The position numbers and the translations under genes were made by a program. A DNA stretch of 64,000 bases from Apostichopus japonicus (lineage: Eukaryota > Echinodermata > Holothuroidea > Aspidochirotida > Stichopodidae), in contig NC_092576.1 of the NCBI RefSeq assembly GCF_037975245.1, positions 8,821,501 through 8,885,500 on the forward strand, in the 5' to 3' direction. Numbering within the stretch: the stretch's first letter is position 1; each line of letters starts with the position of its first letter. Below are positions 32,056-45,700 of the stretch, piece after piece. Under the pieces are notes generated by a model, which searched no databases, was not told where the DNA came from, and worked only from the letters and a program-made list of their open reading frames with translations.

Positions 32056-35000
32056 GTCGTCGACGGAAGAGAAAAAAAATACACCTCTTGGCAAACACGC
32101 AGAGGCAGGGGGGGGGGGGGGACTTGGAGAGGAGAAGAGAGGAGCAGAGGTTCAGGAGAGGAGAGGGGAGGAAAAAAGAGCATAGTAAAGCAAATAAGAG
32201 AGAGGAGAAGTTACTGAGGAAATGATAGGAGAGAGCCGATGAGGAGAACAGAGCAGTACAGAGCTTAGCATATATATCCAAACACTGTACAGGGAATTTC
32301 AATACCTCCACGACATGGCTTGCACAGTTTATCTACTTTTATTTTCGCTTGAAATTAATATTTCTAAATGTAGGCACTGTAGCGCCATATATAAAAGGTA
32401 CGTTTTCCCCACAAATTTGTTCTAGTAGTTAATGCGCCATAGTCCAACTTCGGGTTAGCCCTTCAGATTCGAATTTAAAGTGTAGTTTTCGTCTCGACAA
32501 TTGAGAAAGCTGTATTTATAATTGTGAAAAAAATCATCCATAGAAGTCGTCTCACTCCCTTCCCTATAAACTTGTGTTTTATATAACCTCAAAAGATGAC
32601 GGGGTCAAGTACATCAGTAAATGAACCAAAAGTAAATACACTTCAAGAAGTGATTGCCCTGGATCGTTGAAATCAAAGGCTTTTGGAAGGCCGTATTGGC
32701 AAATAAACAAAGCGTTTTAATCCACCCTCAAGAAAAGGGAAATATCAGAACATCTTTTATGATATGTAATCAAAACTTGTGTGTGGCTTCGATGTCAGAG
32801 TGCACAAATTGAAGTATATGTGGTGCAAGAATGGGATCAATTGAGGCAATTTAGACCACTTTAGGCCTCCCAGGAGCAGCGTATGAAACTTGTATACCTA
32901 CTAAGTAAAGAGGTTTGATTACAAGTGACGAAAACTTCAGGCTCTCATAGCGAAAAAAACTGCATGGTCATGATACAGAAAAAAATAAGGTGCCATGAAT
33001 GGGCCAAACTTGTCAGCAATCCATGGGTAGGGTTTAGCTAGTGGGAACTTCTACAAGGACTTGAGGTAACATTACTTTTATGACTAAGTGTGTAAGTCAA
33101 TTATATGGAATATGCTACATTAAGAATGATCAATTGTGGCCTGTTGAGTACGAAACGTAACTTACCATTTCTTATTTTAATCTTTCAATCTAACTCCGCG
33201 AGAGACGTTGTTAATTATTCATTTCCAACTTAAAATTAGACTGAACAAAGTTCATTGGCGATTTAACTATAGTATCAGATACCGAAAGCGGTTAAAGTCA
33301 GATTGGGGTGTAGTGGAGGGAGGGGATGAGGTAGGGGGGGCAGAAAAATGTTCAGGGGTGTGAAGATTGCCGCCTATGGCGAGAATAATGAATATTGCTG
33401 TGAAAATCATTGGGGGAGAGCTCATTGTCTGCCCTGCTTCACACCAGGACCCTGGTTGGTCACTTTGATTTTGATTCGCAGCTGCTTGCCGGTGATTTCT
33501 TGGAGGGTGATTGGGTAGATGGAAAGGACTGGACAAGTAGGGAGTACTTGCTATGGTGGAGATGGAGACTGGAGTAAGTAGGACCTTATGTTGAATCCAG
33601 GGGGAAAGGTGTGGGGGAGGGGAGGGGAGGGGGGGCATGATTCATTCGAATGATTGCAATAAAGGGTTCAAATTTCTCGCAACTTATGAGATTCAGTTCA
33701 AGAAATAGCAATGAATATAGATCACGTTTTTTGAAGAATAACTTTATTACAGTTGATATGCAACAATAGCCTGATATTTACAAGGCTAACCTACACTTAG
33801 AACAGTGGCAGGCAGTGGTATCAACAAAACCACAAGGTCCCTCACTATATAAGAGAAAAACGTTAAATTACTTTAGTTAAGCGACCTTGAAAAATATATG
33901 AAAGTGTTGGAGATATCCAACGTCTATCAAATGCTGACCAAGCACTCCAGACTTGAACCACAAAACTTTGGTCACTTCTGAACAATTTTTTACCTATACC
34001 AAAGCTTGAAAATTCACATTTTATATGTAAAACATAACCAAGATTTGCTGGGCCGTCATGGTAGCAACAACAGGGTCCCCATAGTTGATAATAACACTTT
34101 GCCAGTTGGGCAGTGACAATCCAAACTACCACGGACCTTTACTATAGGGTTTCCCAATCAATTTTATATGACGGCCAGATAGAAATAAGTTTCTGCAATT
34201 TTCATAAGAGGCTGCTTAAATGGGCAGGAAGTGGAGGGAGGGGGGGGGGGTGGTGGTCAGAGGATCAGAAGATACTGTTCTCCAGCCATCCAAATCACTT
34301 AACATCCCCTTATCCACTTATTCCATTTAAGTACCTTTGAATCACTCGCTAAAATAATGTATCTAAACTTTAATATTGTTTTCCATATTGCCAAATCCTA
34401 CTCAAATCGATAACATTAACTGGGCAACACTGAAAGATTTGTAGCAATATTTCAATTTGAGTAAAATATTACTCTGGTATACAGATTGATTCAGCAAATA
34501 TTGGAGAGAGCGAGGGAGAGGTGAGATGAAGTTAGGAGGATGGAAGGGAGGGAGGGGGTAGTTTCAAATCACTCTCATGACCAGCTTCATATTGTTGTTT
34601 AGATAACACCATTACCATGTTCAATATTCCAATTAAATCAAATTCCCAAAGAAATACAACTTCATCAAAATGGTTACCAATATGTTAGTGAAAGTTCAAA
34701 GACAAAATGTTAAATCATACTTTCATAATCTGATTTTACTGAATTTGGCCACGCAAAGAGTCACTCAATGAGACCCACCCTCCGACACCCAACCCCGTCA
34801 GCCAGATACACTGAGGAACCTTAATGACAAGCTTTAACTGCCTGAAAACAGAACCTTCATACCACTAACAAGGGGGAAACTTTGAGTGGTATTTTCAACA
34901 AGGAATTCTTATCAAAAGGAAAGCTGAAAAGTTTTCACCAGAATGCAGAAGCAAAGCATCAATTGGGAAATTTTTACAAGCTACAAAAACTCTTGCCTGT

Positions 35001-35930
35001 CAACTTAGATTTCCAGTTGGTTTACTAATCTACGAAAGCCAATGAAGGCCACAAAAAAAGAAGGGGAAAAAATACTTTTTTTAATGCAAGTACATTAATT
35101 TGTTTTAATTTATTAATTAATTATTTTTTCACTACAAATGACAATCAATCTAGGAAGGTTAGACTAACGATCCCCTCATCTCTGTACCGAGCCTTGCTTT
35201 ATAGCAGAGGAAATGTAATAAGCTTGTGTTTGCAACAAGCCCCAGATCCTCTGTGTTAGATTTTCAGTACCCTACTGAGTATATTACCATACAATACAGA
35301 AATAAAAAATAAGAAATATCTTTTCACAACTGAAAAATGTCACCGTAGCATCCTTTTTAATAGACGATTACTTTACAAAATGAAATAATGCCACTTAATT
35401 CAGCAAAAGATTACGGCAGTAAATTTTAAATTAAGCTAGCTGGACAACGCATGAGGAGAGGTTTCATCTGGAATAAGATAAATCAACTCCTATTTCAAGT
35501 GGTATTTGACTTGCATCAGGTGATCATTCTATAACCAGCTCCTGACAAACAGGGGTGTCAAAAGCCAGGAACCCAAGACAATTATGTCAACTTGTCTCCT
35601 TTTTGTGAAATTTTTCATTTTTTCCTAATTCAAGTGTATTAGAAAAATGAGACTAAATTTCATTATTCCTCCCATATTTCCAATTGACCTTCTAATTGAC
35701 CCATCTCCCAGACCTGCTGACAGGCAGTGTATTATGAATATTTGCAAGAACAGAAATGCACAGCTTTAGTCATATTGTCAGCAGGTTTAATACACAATAC
35801 ATATTATTATCATTATTGTGTCATAAGACAAAGGGCTCATAAGTTTGTAGGGATCTGTTACATTGCACACCTTACATTGATAACAATGCACAATATTTAC
35901 CTACTATACCTTCACTATGAACCTTACTGG
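32056..35930. other. Intergenic DNA, no gene seen
   Basis: No exon with coding character was recognised. It holds G- and GA-rich runs near 32105-32220, 33330-33630 and 34215-34250, and otherwise AT-rich single-copy-looking sequence. Open frames here are low-complexity or short. Confidence 0.5.
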
Positions 35931-35942
35931 TTAGATGATATC

Positions 35943-36384
35943 AACCATAATACATGGTTAACACTATGAACCACAATATACAGTTAACACTATTAACCAC
36001 AACCCATAGGTAACAATATGAACCACAACACATGGTTAACACTATTAACCACAACCCATAGGTAACAATATGAACCACAATACATGGTTAACACTATTAA
36101 CCACAAGCCATAGGTAACACTATTAGTCACAATACATGGTTAAGACTATAAACCACAACCCATGGGTTACACCATTAATCACAATGAATGGTTAAAACCA
36201 TTAACCTAACCCATGGGTAACACTATTAGTCACAATACATGGTTAAAACCATTAACCATAACCCATGGGTAACAATATTAGTCACAATACATGGTTAAGA
36301 CTATAACCCACAATACATGGGTAACACTATTAACCACAACGCATGGTTGATACTTTTAACCATAAAACACGGGTTACACTATAT
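35943..36384. repeat. 26-bp minisatellite, about 17 copies
   Basis: Units of the type aaccacaatacatggttaac followed by actatt, 26 bp each, run without a break with frequent single changes. Alternate units carry cccata/gggtaac and tacatg/gttaac variants, so a 52-bp higher-order unit is visible in part of the array. Confidence 0.92.
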
Positions 36385-38700
36385 ATTATTTACCACTATA
36401 GGTTCATTATGAACAGATACGCTGCAAGTTCAATATCAACCATAATACATCTCATTTTTTTAACACTGTTCAGTGTTAGTTCTAAATATCCCATATGTTA
36501 TGTTATGAGACATGAACCAAGATAACATGGATACAACCGCACAATGTTTACCTTGTAATTTCAACATGACCATATTTTACTCTTAAACATCAACCACCAC
36601 ACCCACACATGGCTAACACTATACACTGTTACCATAGGACCAACACCATTGTGATGCAACAGTCAGTACAATACATAGGTTACCCCTATACTCTCAAAAC
36701 CGATGTGCCCCTAGGTAATTCATGCAAATTACACCAGAATGCTCATAACATGTTCCTCTTTTCATTAATGAAATATACAAATTATCACCAGGGCAATTCT
36801 TTCAAATAATTACATATGAATCATATTAATTAATTAAATTTATCATATTAATTATTTAATCGTATTAATATATTACGAAAATGACAAAAGACCCCTTTTT
36901 GTTTGTGCAACACAGTCTGTACAAAGTCACAGCTGCTATCAAAGTGTTGTTGTTCTAATAAAGGTAATCAGTGTTGCCACCAAATCTGCTAGGAATGTCA
37001 AATAATGGTCACTATATTTCAGACTTCAACACACATTTCACTGCAACCCTCAGGGCATTTGTTCCTCTCTTAGATAATTATCTAATTCATTTGGGAAAAA
37101 TTTGGAGACTCGGAAATCCAGAGTAAATTTTGAAAATTTTAGCCAGCTAAATTTGGGGCGCAATAGTGATGATCTTTAAGCTAAAAAAAATAGTTTTTAT
37201 CTTGTCTTGAGAAGGAACAGTCTATTACAAGGAATAAAACAATGTCTACTTGGGAAATGACAGCAAGAAATGAGAACAATATATTTTGAGTCTAGGACTT
37301 AATTTGCATCACGCCAAACGGTTAAGTCACAGACGTAACCAGCTGCTTAATCGTCAAAATAAAGAAATAATTAAAAAAGGCAAAATAAATCAAAGAATCA
37401 AACAAAACAAAATTTATACATAATTACCATCATTATTGATTGCATCCTGATGCAGAGAAAATCCTTTTTTGTTTGCTGTTTTGATCTATCTATGCGGGGC
37501 TATTAACCAAACAAAAATGTCCTTAAAAAGTTCATATTAATGAGGGGGGAGGGAAGGGGGGGTTAATGGTGTTAATGGAACTAAGTAAAAACAAAAATCT
37601 GTTTATTTGCAATAAAGACGAAAATCAAACCTAAATTTGCATAGCATTGACTACATTTTTTTGGTTTTTTAATTATATTCAGGCTTTAAGAAAAAAAAAA
37701 CAAAGGAAAAAACAAACAAACCAAGAATTAAGTCAAATAATAACCCTAGCTTTCTATATATAATTAGCAAGTTTTGGGGATTTTTTTTTTTTTAATTTTG
37801 TGCAATATAGCAATGGATAATGTGACCATGGAAATCTGTGAAAAAGTTGATGGGTTCCGTGTAACACCACAGCATTATATATTGCAGTATGGTACACTAA
37901 AACATGCAAATGATTTCAAGGGGGTGGGAGGGGGGTGATTCTTTTTCCACCCTACTGATATAGGTAGTGGGCAAGGAACTTCATGGAAGGGCATCGTGGG
38001 AGTAAAATGGTGGTCTTATTATTCCCAGAGTGAATTTAAACAAATTCCCGACCAACCATTTATCCCTAATGATGATGTTAGTGGGAGGGGGGCCTTGGCC
38101 CCTTCTTCCCCATTATTTGTATAACCACAATATATGTGGAAAAAAAAGAAGCAACGTTCGCTTTTCTTCTTCTTCCTCCTTCAGTGCTTACCCCAACCTC
38201 CCCCCCCCCCCCTCACCAAGAAGTTTCATCATCTGATGAAACCCTCATCATAATTAGGAACGAATTTTGATGGACAGAACAATCCATGAGAAATGGATTT
38301 TGAAAACTTGTAGTAAATGTTTAGGAGTCTCTATAACTTTGGGGATGATGATATTGACAATGTTTTATTCACATCTATACATATTCATAAGCATGTACAG
38401 GAGCGAGACTGAGGTAGATGAATATATTGGTGAAGTGAACAAGACAGTTTATTAACAGTAATCAGGGAGGTTTTAACGTAAATACTCAAAGATATTACAT
38501 GGATGTGGATACGGGTACGGGCAACCAAACTTACAGTTCATATTTAAAAGAATATTCGTAAGGGATGGGATATGGGGTGTACGGGCAGTGGAGGGGACGG
38601 GAGGGGGGAGAGGTAGTATCAACTCTTTTGGTCACCTCAATCAGGAAAATCTAGAATTATTTGGGGGTAAAATTGATCGCAAGTAAATTCCCACTTTTTA
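36385..38700. other. Intergenic or distal 3' region of the USP gene, no gene seen
   Basis: AT-rich, with poly-A, poly-T and poly-G runs. AATAAA on the minus strand occurs at 38448-38453 and could end the USP transcript about 1.07 kb after its stop codon, but this is only a candidate. Confidence 0.4.
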
Positions 38701-38705
38701 ACATT

Positions 38706-38963
38706 TCACATCTCCCACCACATGTACGTTTCTATCCGAGGGTGAATTTTATCCACGACAACTGAAATGTTCTTTTCCAAGATTTGTCTGACTCCAGTGA
38801 GTGTTACCATTTTGGAATCTTCTAAGAAGTGTCTGAAGTTTGGAACTGCAACTCGAAACATCTTTGAAACACTATAGTCATTGTGGTACGAAAAAGTATC
38901 CACTTTCAATAGAAAGATGTATCCATATGTCGCATAATGTCCAAGATTGAAAGCAAATGCAGA
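38706..38963 (-). other. Unassigned 85-codon open stretch with coding-like sequence
   Basis: An open frame between a TGA at 38964-38966 and a stop ending at 38706 reads, in part, LGHYATYGYIFLLKVDTF and FLEDSKMVTLTGVRQILEKN. The composition is mixed and not low-complexity. There is no acceptor compatible with the frame (TTTTTAG is followed by an in-frame TGA) and no ATG at its start. It lies 0.56 kb past the USP stop and could simply be 3' UTR. I do not recognise the family. Confidence 0.2.
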
Positions 38964-39525
38964 TCACCTAAAAATAACAATGACATAGCAACTTGAGGAA
39001 CTTTTAAGACATTTCACAAGTTTGTATTGATGGTGTCAAAATTCATCAACAATTTTACAACTACCCTAAAGAAATTGTCTCACTGTGGTCTTTTATAGTC
39101 TAATTCAATTCTATTCAAAGTCTGTGAATGATCTAACGGTTCCAAACCACAGGGAAGTATTTTCTGAAAAACTAACCTTTTCTTCGAATAATTTTGGGCG
39201 ATTATTGACGAACAAACTCTTAATATCATCTAATTTTGATACTCATAAAACCAGAACTAGAAATACATTTTGCAATCCGGTCGTTACTGAACACCAATAC
39301 ACAGCAGCAGCCGGTTGGCTGAATTAGCCGACCAAATTTGTGCAAAAATACGATTGAAGTCATCATTTCAATTCTCCGTGCTTGTCGAACAATCTCCTCT
39401 TGCTTTTAAAATTTTTTCTTTGTTGAAAGATGAATTGCCCTGATACATATTTACAGCATGTTACAATACAGCACACCTGGAATGTCTCGCCTTTCAAAAC
39501 CCTGTCTTTCTTCCCCCGCTGATCC

Positions 39526-39760
39526 TCAGAGTGTTATTCTTCTTCTCCTCTTTGACCTGGTTGCTGTGGTAACGGGGGGTGGTAGTTTCTCCGGGGTAGA
39601 ATCCAAGATGTTTGAGGTACGTTTGGTGTAAAAGAGAATGTAGGCTTGACTGGTGGTCACGTCTTCGATCGAGCAGAGGTCCAGCCGAGCGTCGTTACAG
39701 TGGGCCCAGAATGACCCCTCGGCATTCCAGCAATAAGCAGTATAATGCCCAGAACTGAAC
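39526..39760 (-). CDS. USP44/USP49: USP44/49 exon 11 (His box and stop)
   Basis: 235 nt from a GACTGCAG acceptor to TGA at 39526-39528. It encodes [22 protein letters not shown], then [10 protein letters not shown] and a short basic tail. It contains the catalytic histidine. Confidence 0.95.
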
Positions 39761-42700
39761 CTGCAGTCGGTTTAAAGAAAAATTGTCAAAGAATGGAATT
39801 AAGTGATGGACACCTGTGCTTCTGCTGAGCACTTTTAATAAAATGCTGATATTTCTTCAATTTAAGATAGTGATGCGATGCAACTACCTGTAACGTCATT
39901 AGCGACCGACGCATCAAGTTGCCTTCGTTTTTTTCTCTGCTGGCCCTGTGGCTTTTTTGGGCTCATTATCTGTTGTAACCCAGTTGTTTAGTATCATGAA
40001 GTGTTTGAGAGTTATATATAACCCATACATAATGCTGTAAGTGGTAATATTTTTTTTACCAGAAATTAGAATTAATTAATGATTAGTAAGATCCGTAATC
40101 CGGAACACCGAACTACCATTAAAAATATGTCCTGCTTTTATATTTAATGCTTACTATAATTGAATCCACATACCACAATATGAAGTACAGTAAGGGACCC
40201 AAGATAACGACCATGAATAAGTCAAGCAAGTAGTCCCCTCAATTAATTATCGTAACTTACCCTCTCCCGTGGTGAATAACGACCATTGATAGGTCAAACA
40301 TGTAGTCTTCTTCGGTCAGAAGTTCCTCGGCAGCCGGGTGAATAAGGCAGAATGGTCTCACGTCCAGCTCATCGACAAAGTTCACATGTACATTAATCTT
40401 CTCTCTGTGGTTTCGACCTGACCACCTGAGAAACACAAAAGATCGCTGATTAAGTTTCCGTGTGAGCAACTTTAACCAAGAAAGGAATTTACAAAAAATT
40501 GGGGCTCAAATCTACCTACACACGTACATATTGTATATAATATAAAACAGAAGTGAATATGATGCAGAATTTTTCTTGAAATCCTGTTTCCCTACCACTT
40601 TTACAGGTATCACAGAACATATTGAGGTAGCCATACCTGGTTACGTAGCAAACAAAGTTTTGCATTTTTCTGACTGGCGCCCCCCTCCCTAGAGTGATAT
40701 AGACACAGTACCAACGCTAATTTAGGATAAGATAGCTCAGTTGGTTCAGCGCAAGGGCTTGAAACCCTCAAGTTACTAGTTCAGATTTCTTGGCTATTTT
40801 CCTGGAAGTCAACGGCCGTACTCACCGAAACCTCTTCAGATGGAGACGCAGTTCTCTTGGCAGTTTGGTCATTAATAGTTGTTTCGAAGCCTCGGTTCTG
40901 ATTGGTGGTTTGCCCGTAGACTCCCGTCTTCTCTCGTTACATTTTGCGCACTCGTAGACCAACCCCTCCAGCTCCTCGACCTCCGTGAACTTGCTCAGCA
41001 TCTCCTTCAGGGGACAATTCTCTTCCGAGGCGGTGGAATTCTTCTGACTTATTTGGTATCTGCGGGTAAAACAGTGTTTAGGATACCATAGGTTTCAATT
41101 TGATTCAGAAATCATACATTGCAAATCGCAACCCCATCTCCCTGATGAAATCAAGACTTTGATTGTTTACACTAGTAACTGAGTCTGTGTCCCTGCATCA
41201 GGTGTCTGCTTCCTCTAAAGCTCATACCTGAAGGAGTTTGAAACTAGAGAACCATAATCACCAGCGTACCAATTCCCGCTCCCTCCCTTACTCCCTCCCT
41301 CCCCACCTCCCTAATCTCTCTCTACTTGGTACAATTTTTCTGAATAATTTGTTTTGGCAGATCAAGCCAAGTTTTTGGAGTATATCTATACTGCTAACAA
41401 TATTAATGAAGATAAATTACTTGATTCAAAACAAGGCACCAGCTCCATCAAGAAAGAAGAAACACTATATCAGTCTCTCATCAAGAATTAAAAAAAAAAC
41501 AGAAATGTAAAAAAGCATCACAGTTTCCATCAGTAATTATAATTAGTAATTAGTTACATCTTTAATGAATCTGATACCGGAAGCTTTCCTTTCTTTCAGA
41601 TAAAATTCTTGCGACCATGACTAAAAATTTTCTCGCCAAAATGCAAACTCCACTCGCCACTATGATTGCTGTTCGAGTCTCCATACTACGGATCGACAAC
41701 ATCAATACTTTCTGTAAACTATGGTTAGGCACTTAGGCAGGTACATGGTGCTACGTAATTGTACATTGGTAAATTATATTTCCGTGCAGTATGAATGTTT
41801 AACTTTCTTCACCAAGAGTAAGTGATGAAAACATGTCACAGAATCATTAATAAGCAGCTAGATCTAGAGTCTCAAACAATTCTGAAGCACATCGGCAAAA
41901 ATACCTACGAAGATAGCTCGGCTTCTGTAACATTAGGGCTCCTCTAGTACTAGGCATATACTATACTGTGTCTCTCCATATAATAATAATCATAATAATA
42001 TAAGAATTTGTGAAGGGCTTTTATCCAGTTAAAAAAAATGCTCAGAAGTGCTGTAGGAGCAAAGTACCCAAAATGGACACAACAGTTATCAAACAAATGG
42101 ATACGCATTCATGAATAAGAATGTCTTGAGTTCTTTCTGGAAAGTTGACACATGCTGGATTGTTTTCAGATGTAAGGAGGCGACTGTTCCAGAGCTGTGG
42201 AGCTGATCTAGCAAAGCAACCTTTCCCAGGTGGAAGTGCGAGCAGTATGTATAAATCTGCTATGCATCTTTGTAATTCATATTATCAATTTGACCGATCT
42301 GCGATGAAAATAGCAGATAAATAGTTCCCCTAACACCAGTAGATCTTCAGTAATCTTGTTAATTTTGTAAGCAAAAATAGAACTTTGAAGTACCATCTAC
42401 AAGTGTACCCAACAACCTGAGAGATCCAGACTCCAATCCCCAAATAATCCACCTGCACCATTCTAGCTCTTCCCAGAAGACTATTACTGTCGAATGTAAC
42501 GAGCAACTCTATTGCTAGGGAACACCGACAATGACTGCAATTATTCAAATACTTTTTATTTTCCACCCTTCATATCTATTATTCACAAGTAGGCCAATAC
42601 AAAAAAAAATTGCCCGAGGATTAGAAAACATCCTCACCGTGCCGGAAACTCGAGACTGAGATCCCAGAATGATTCGTAAGTTTTTGAGATGTGGCCGCAT

Positions 42701-45700
42701 TTCTTGCACTTGACCTGACTGACCAGTCGACCCTCAAAGCTGCTGCTTATTATTTCACTGACCAAGCAGGGCAGACCGTTGTCAACCTGGACTGGTAGGG
42801 ACTTGATCAAGTCCTGTAACTCAGAATGAATTTTATCTAAAAATTCACTATTTATAAACAGAGAAAAGAAGGAAGAGCAAAATGAAGAAAAATATTAGTT
42901 TTCGGGGAAGATTCTTGTGTTGAAGTTATTCTAATGGTGCCGTTTTATTTATCAACCTTATGTATTTCGTATCCAGTTAGGATTATTTCTTACATTACTT
43001 TCATATTACACTCCATGCTTTTGTGGAGACAACATCATATTTCTATAGAGCCAACTTACCCACGTCCTGATGGATCAGAACCGTCAACTCAACTGGATCA
43101 TTTAAGTTAACCGACATATCCTAGATAGTCTAGCAGTGTGCTGGTACTTAAAGGCATGCTGTATTCCCCCCAAATATGCTAGATATTCAAATATGGTCAC
43201 CTTTGGGCCAAAATTCTTACTGTTTTTATTACAACCTTCGAGGAAATTTTCCTCACTGGGACATTCAGTCATCTTGTTTGTTCCTTAAAACAGTCCGAGA
43301 ACAATTTGGAGAGTAAAGACCTCCAGGAAAGTACTTTTGAAAATTTCTAGCAATTATAGCATTCTTTAATTTGGGGCCTATACTGACTACCTTTAAGACT
43401 ACAATAATATAAGATTTTGCCAGTTTTAAGTCTTGTCGGTTGCAGTTTCGAAAACTGAATATCTAGCATTTCCCACAGTTCCAGTCAGCAGTTCGCAGCA
43501 GTAAATCATGACTAGAACAGCCCAGTCTGAGCGAATGCAACCAATCACCAGAAAGTCATTCTCATGTGTCACTTAAACAAAGCACCGGTCATTGACAGAA
43601 GACTGTGTGACTCACTGTGTGATATGAAAGTACCATAGAGTGTTCTAATTGGCTGCTGGTCTAGTACATAGCTATGAATATACATACCAGTTTAAAGTAC
43701 ACTAACATATCTATCTATTTATAAAGTTTGCCATGCTGTCAGGCTTCTAACATGCATATTTATATGACAAGAGCATTGAAGTGTGTGAGAAGAAAGTACC
43801 ATATAGAGTGTGCCAATTGGCTGCTGGTATAGCACATAGCTATGAATATTCATACCAGTTTAAAGAACTATAACATATCTATCTATGTATAAAGTTTGCT
43901 ATGCTGCCAGGCTTCTAACATGCATATTTATATCACAAGGCTATAGCAGTGTGTAACATGAAAGTACCATATAGAGTGTGCCAATTGGCTGCTAGTTAGC
44001 ACATAGCTATGAATAATCATATATAAAGTTTAATGTACACTATACATATATCTATCTAATTATGAAGTTTGCTATGCTGCCATATTCATATTTCAATTGA
44101 CATCACTATTAATAAACTGTTGTTGTAAAATACTAACCATAAAAACTCCTGAGCATCTTGTTGACAGTAGCCACGGAAAGACGGGATAAGTTGCCAGGCG
44201 GCACTAAGGATGCCGTGAGGTGAGACGATGGCCCATTTACCAGACCACATAACCCTGAGTAACATGTGGAGCTCGTGACAAAGACTGTTGATGAAGAAGG
44301 AAGATACTTACAAAACATATATGTGTAACACAAAATATTTTATTATTTTGTTATACTCGTGTCATAACAGACCATCAGTACCTCCAGGAAGTCTGATACA
44401 GATGGTGTATGAACACAAAATAAATTATTTTGTTATATTAGTGTAGTAACAGACCATCCGTACTTCCAGGAAGTATGATACAGTTGGTGGATGTACACAA
44501 AATAAATTGTTATTTTGTTATAGTACTGTCATAACAGACCATCAGTACCTCCAAGAATTCTGATACAGTTGGTGGATGCACATAAAATAAATTGTTATTT
44601 TGTTATAGTACTGTCATAACAGACCATCAGTACCTCCAAGAATTCTGATACAGTTGGTGGATGCACACAAAATAAATTGTTATTTTGTTATATTAGTGTA
44701 GTAACAGACCATCAGTACTTCCAGGAAGTATGATACAGATGGTGTATGAACACAAGATAAATTGTTATTTTGTTATAGTACTGTCATAACAGACCATCAG
44801 TACTTCCAGGAAGTAAGAAACAGATGGTGTATGAACACGAAATAAATTGTTATTTTGTTATAGTACTGTCATAACAGACCATCAGTACCTCCAAGAATTC
44901 TGATACAGTTGGTGGATGCACATAAAATAAATTGTTACTTTGTTATATAGTACTGTCATAACAGACCATCAGTACCTCCAAGAATTCTGATACAGTTGGT
45001 GGATGCACATAAAATAAATTGTTACTTTGTTATATAGTACTGTCATAACAGACCATCAGTACCTCCAAGAATTCTGATACAGTTGGTGGATGCACACAAA
45101 ATAAATTGTTACTTTGTTATATAGTACTGTCATAACAGACCATCAGTACCTCCAAGAATTCTGATACAGTTGGTGGATGCACACAAAATAAATTGTTATT
45201 TTGTTGTATTAGTGTAGTAACAGACCATCATTACTTCCAGGAAGTATGATACAGATGGTGTATGAACACAAGATAAATTGTTATTTTGTTATATTAGTGT
45301 AGTAACAGACCATCAGTACTTCCAGGAAGATGGTGTATGAACACGAAATAAATTGTTATTTTGTTATAGTACTGTCATAACAGACCATCAGTACCTCCAA
45401 GAATTCTGATACAGATGGGGTATGAACACAAAATAAATTGTTATTTTGTTATAGTACTGTCATAACATACCATCAGTACCTCTAAGAATTCTGATACAGT
45501 TGGTGGATGAACACAAAATAAATTGTTATTTTGTTATACTAGTGTCAAAACAGACCATCAGTACCTCCAGGAAGTCTGATACAGATGGTGGATGAACACA
45601 AAATAAATTGTTATTTTGTTATAGTACTTTCATAACAGACCATCGGTACCTCCAGGGAGTTGATGATACTGATATATGCTACCCAACGGAATGTGAATTT

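Noticed and set aside
31937-32225. Overlapping 82- and 94-codon frames
   Set aside because: They run through MITE copy A into a poly-G/GA-rich tract; there is no conserved frame.
33267-33638. 123-codon Pro/Ser-rich frame on the minus strand
   Set aside because: It is a low-complexity translation of G-rich runs, with no exon signals or domain features.
44330-45660. CRISPR-like array
   Set aside because: The units are continuous, without unique spacers between short repeats, and lie in an intron of an animal gene; it is a minisatellite.
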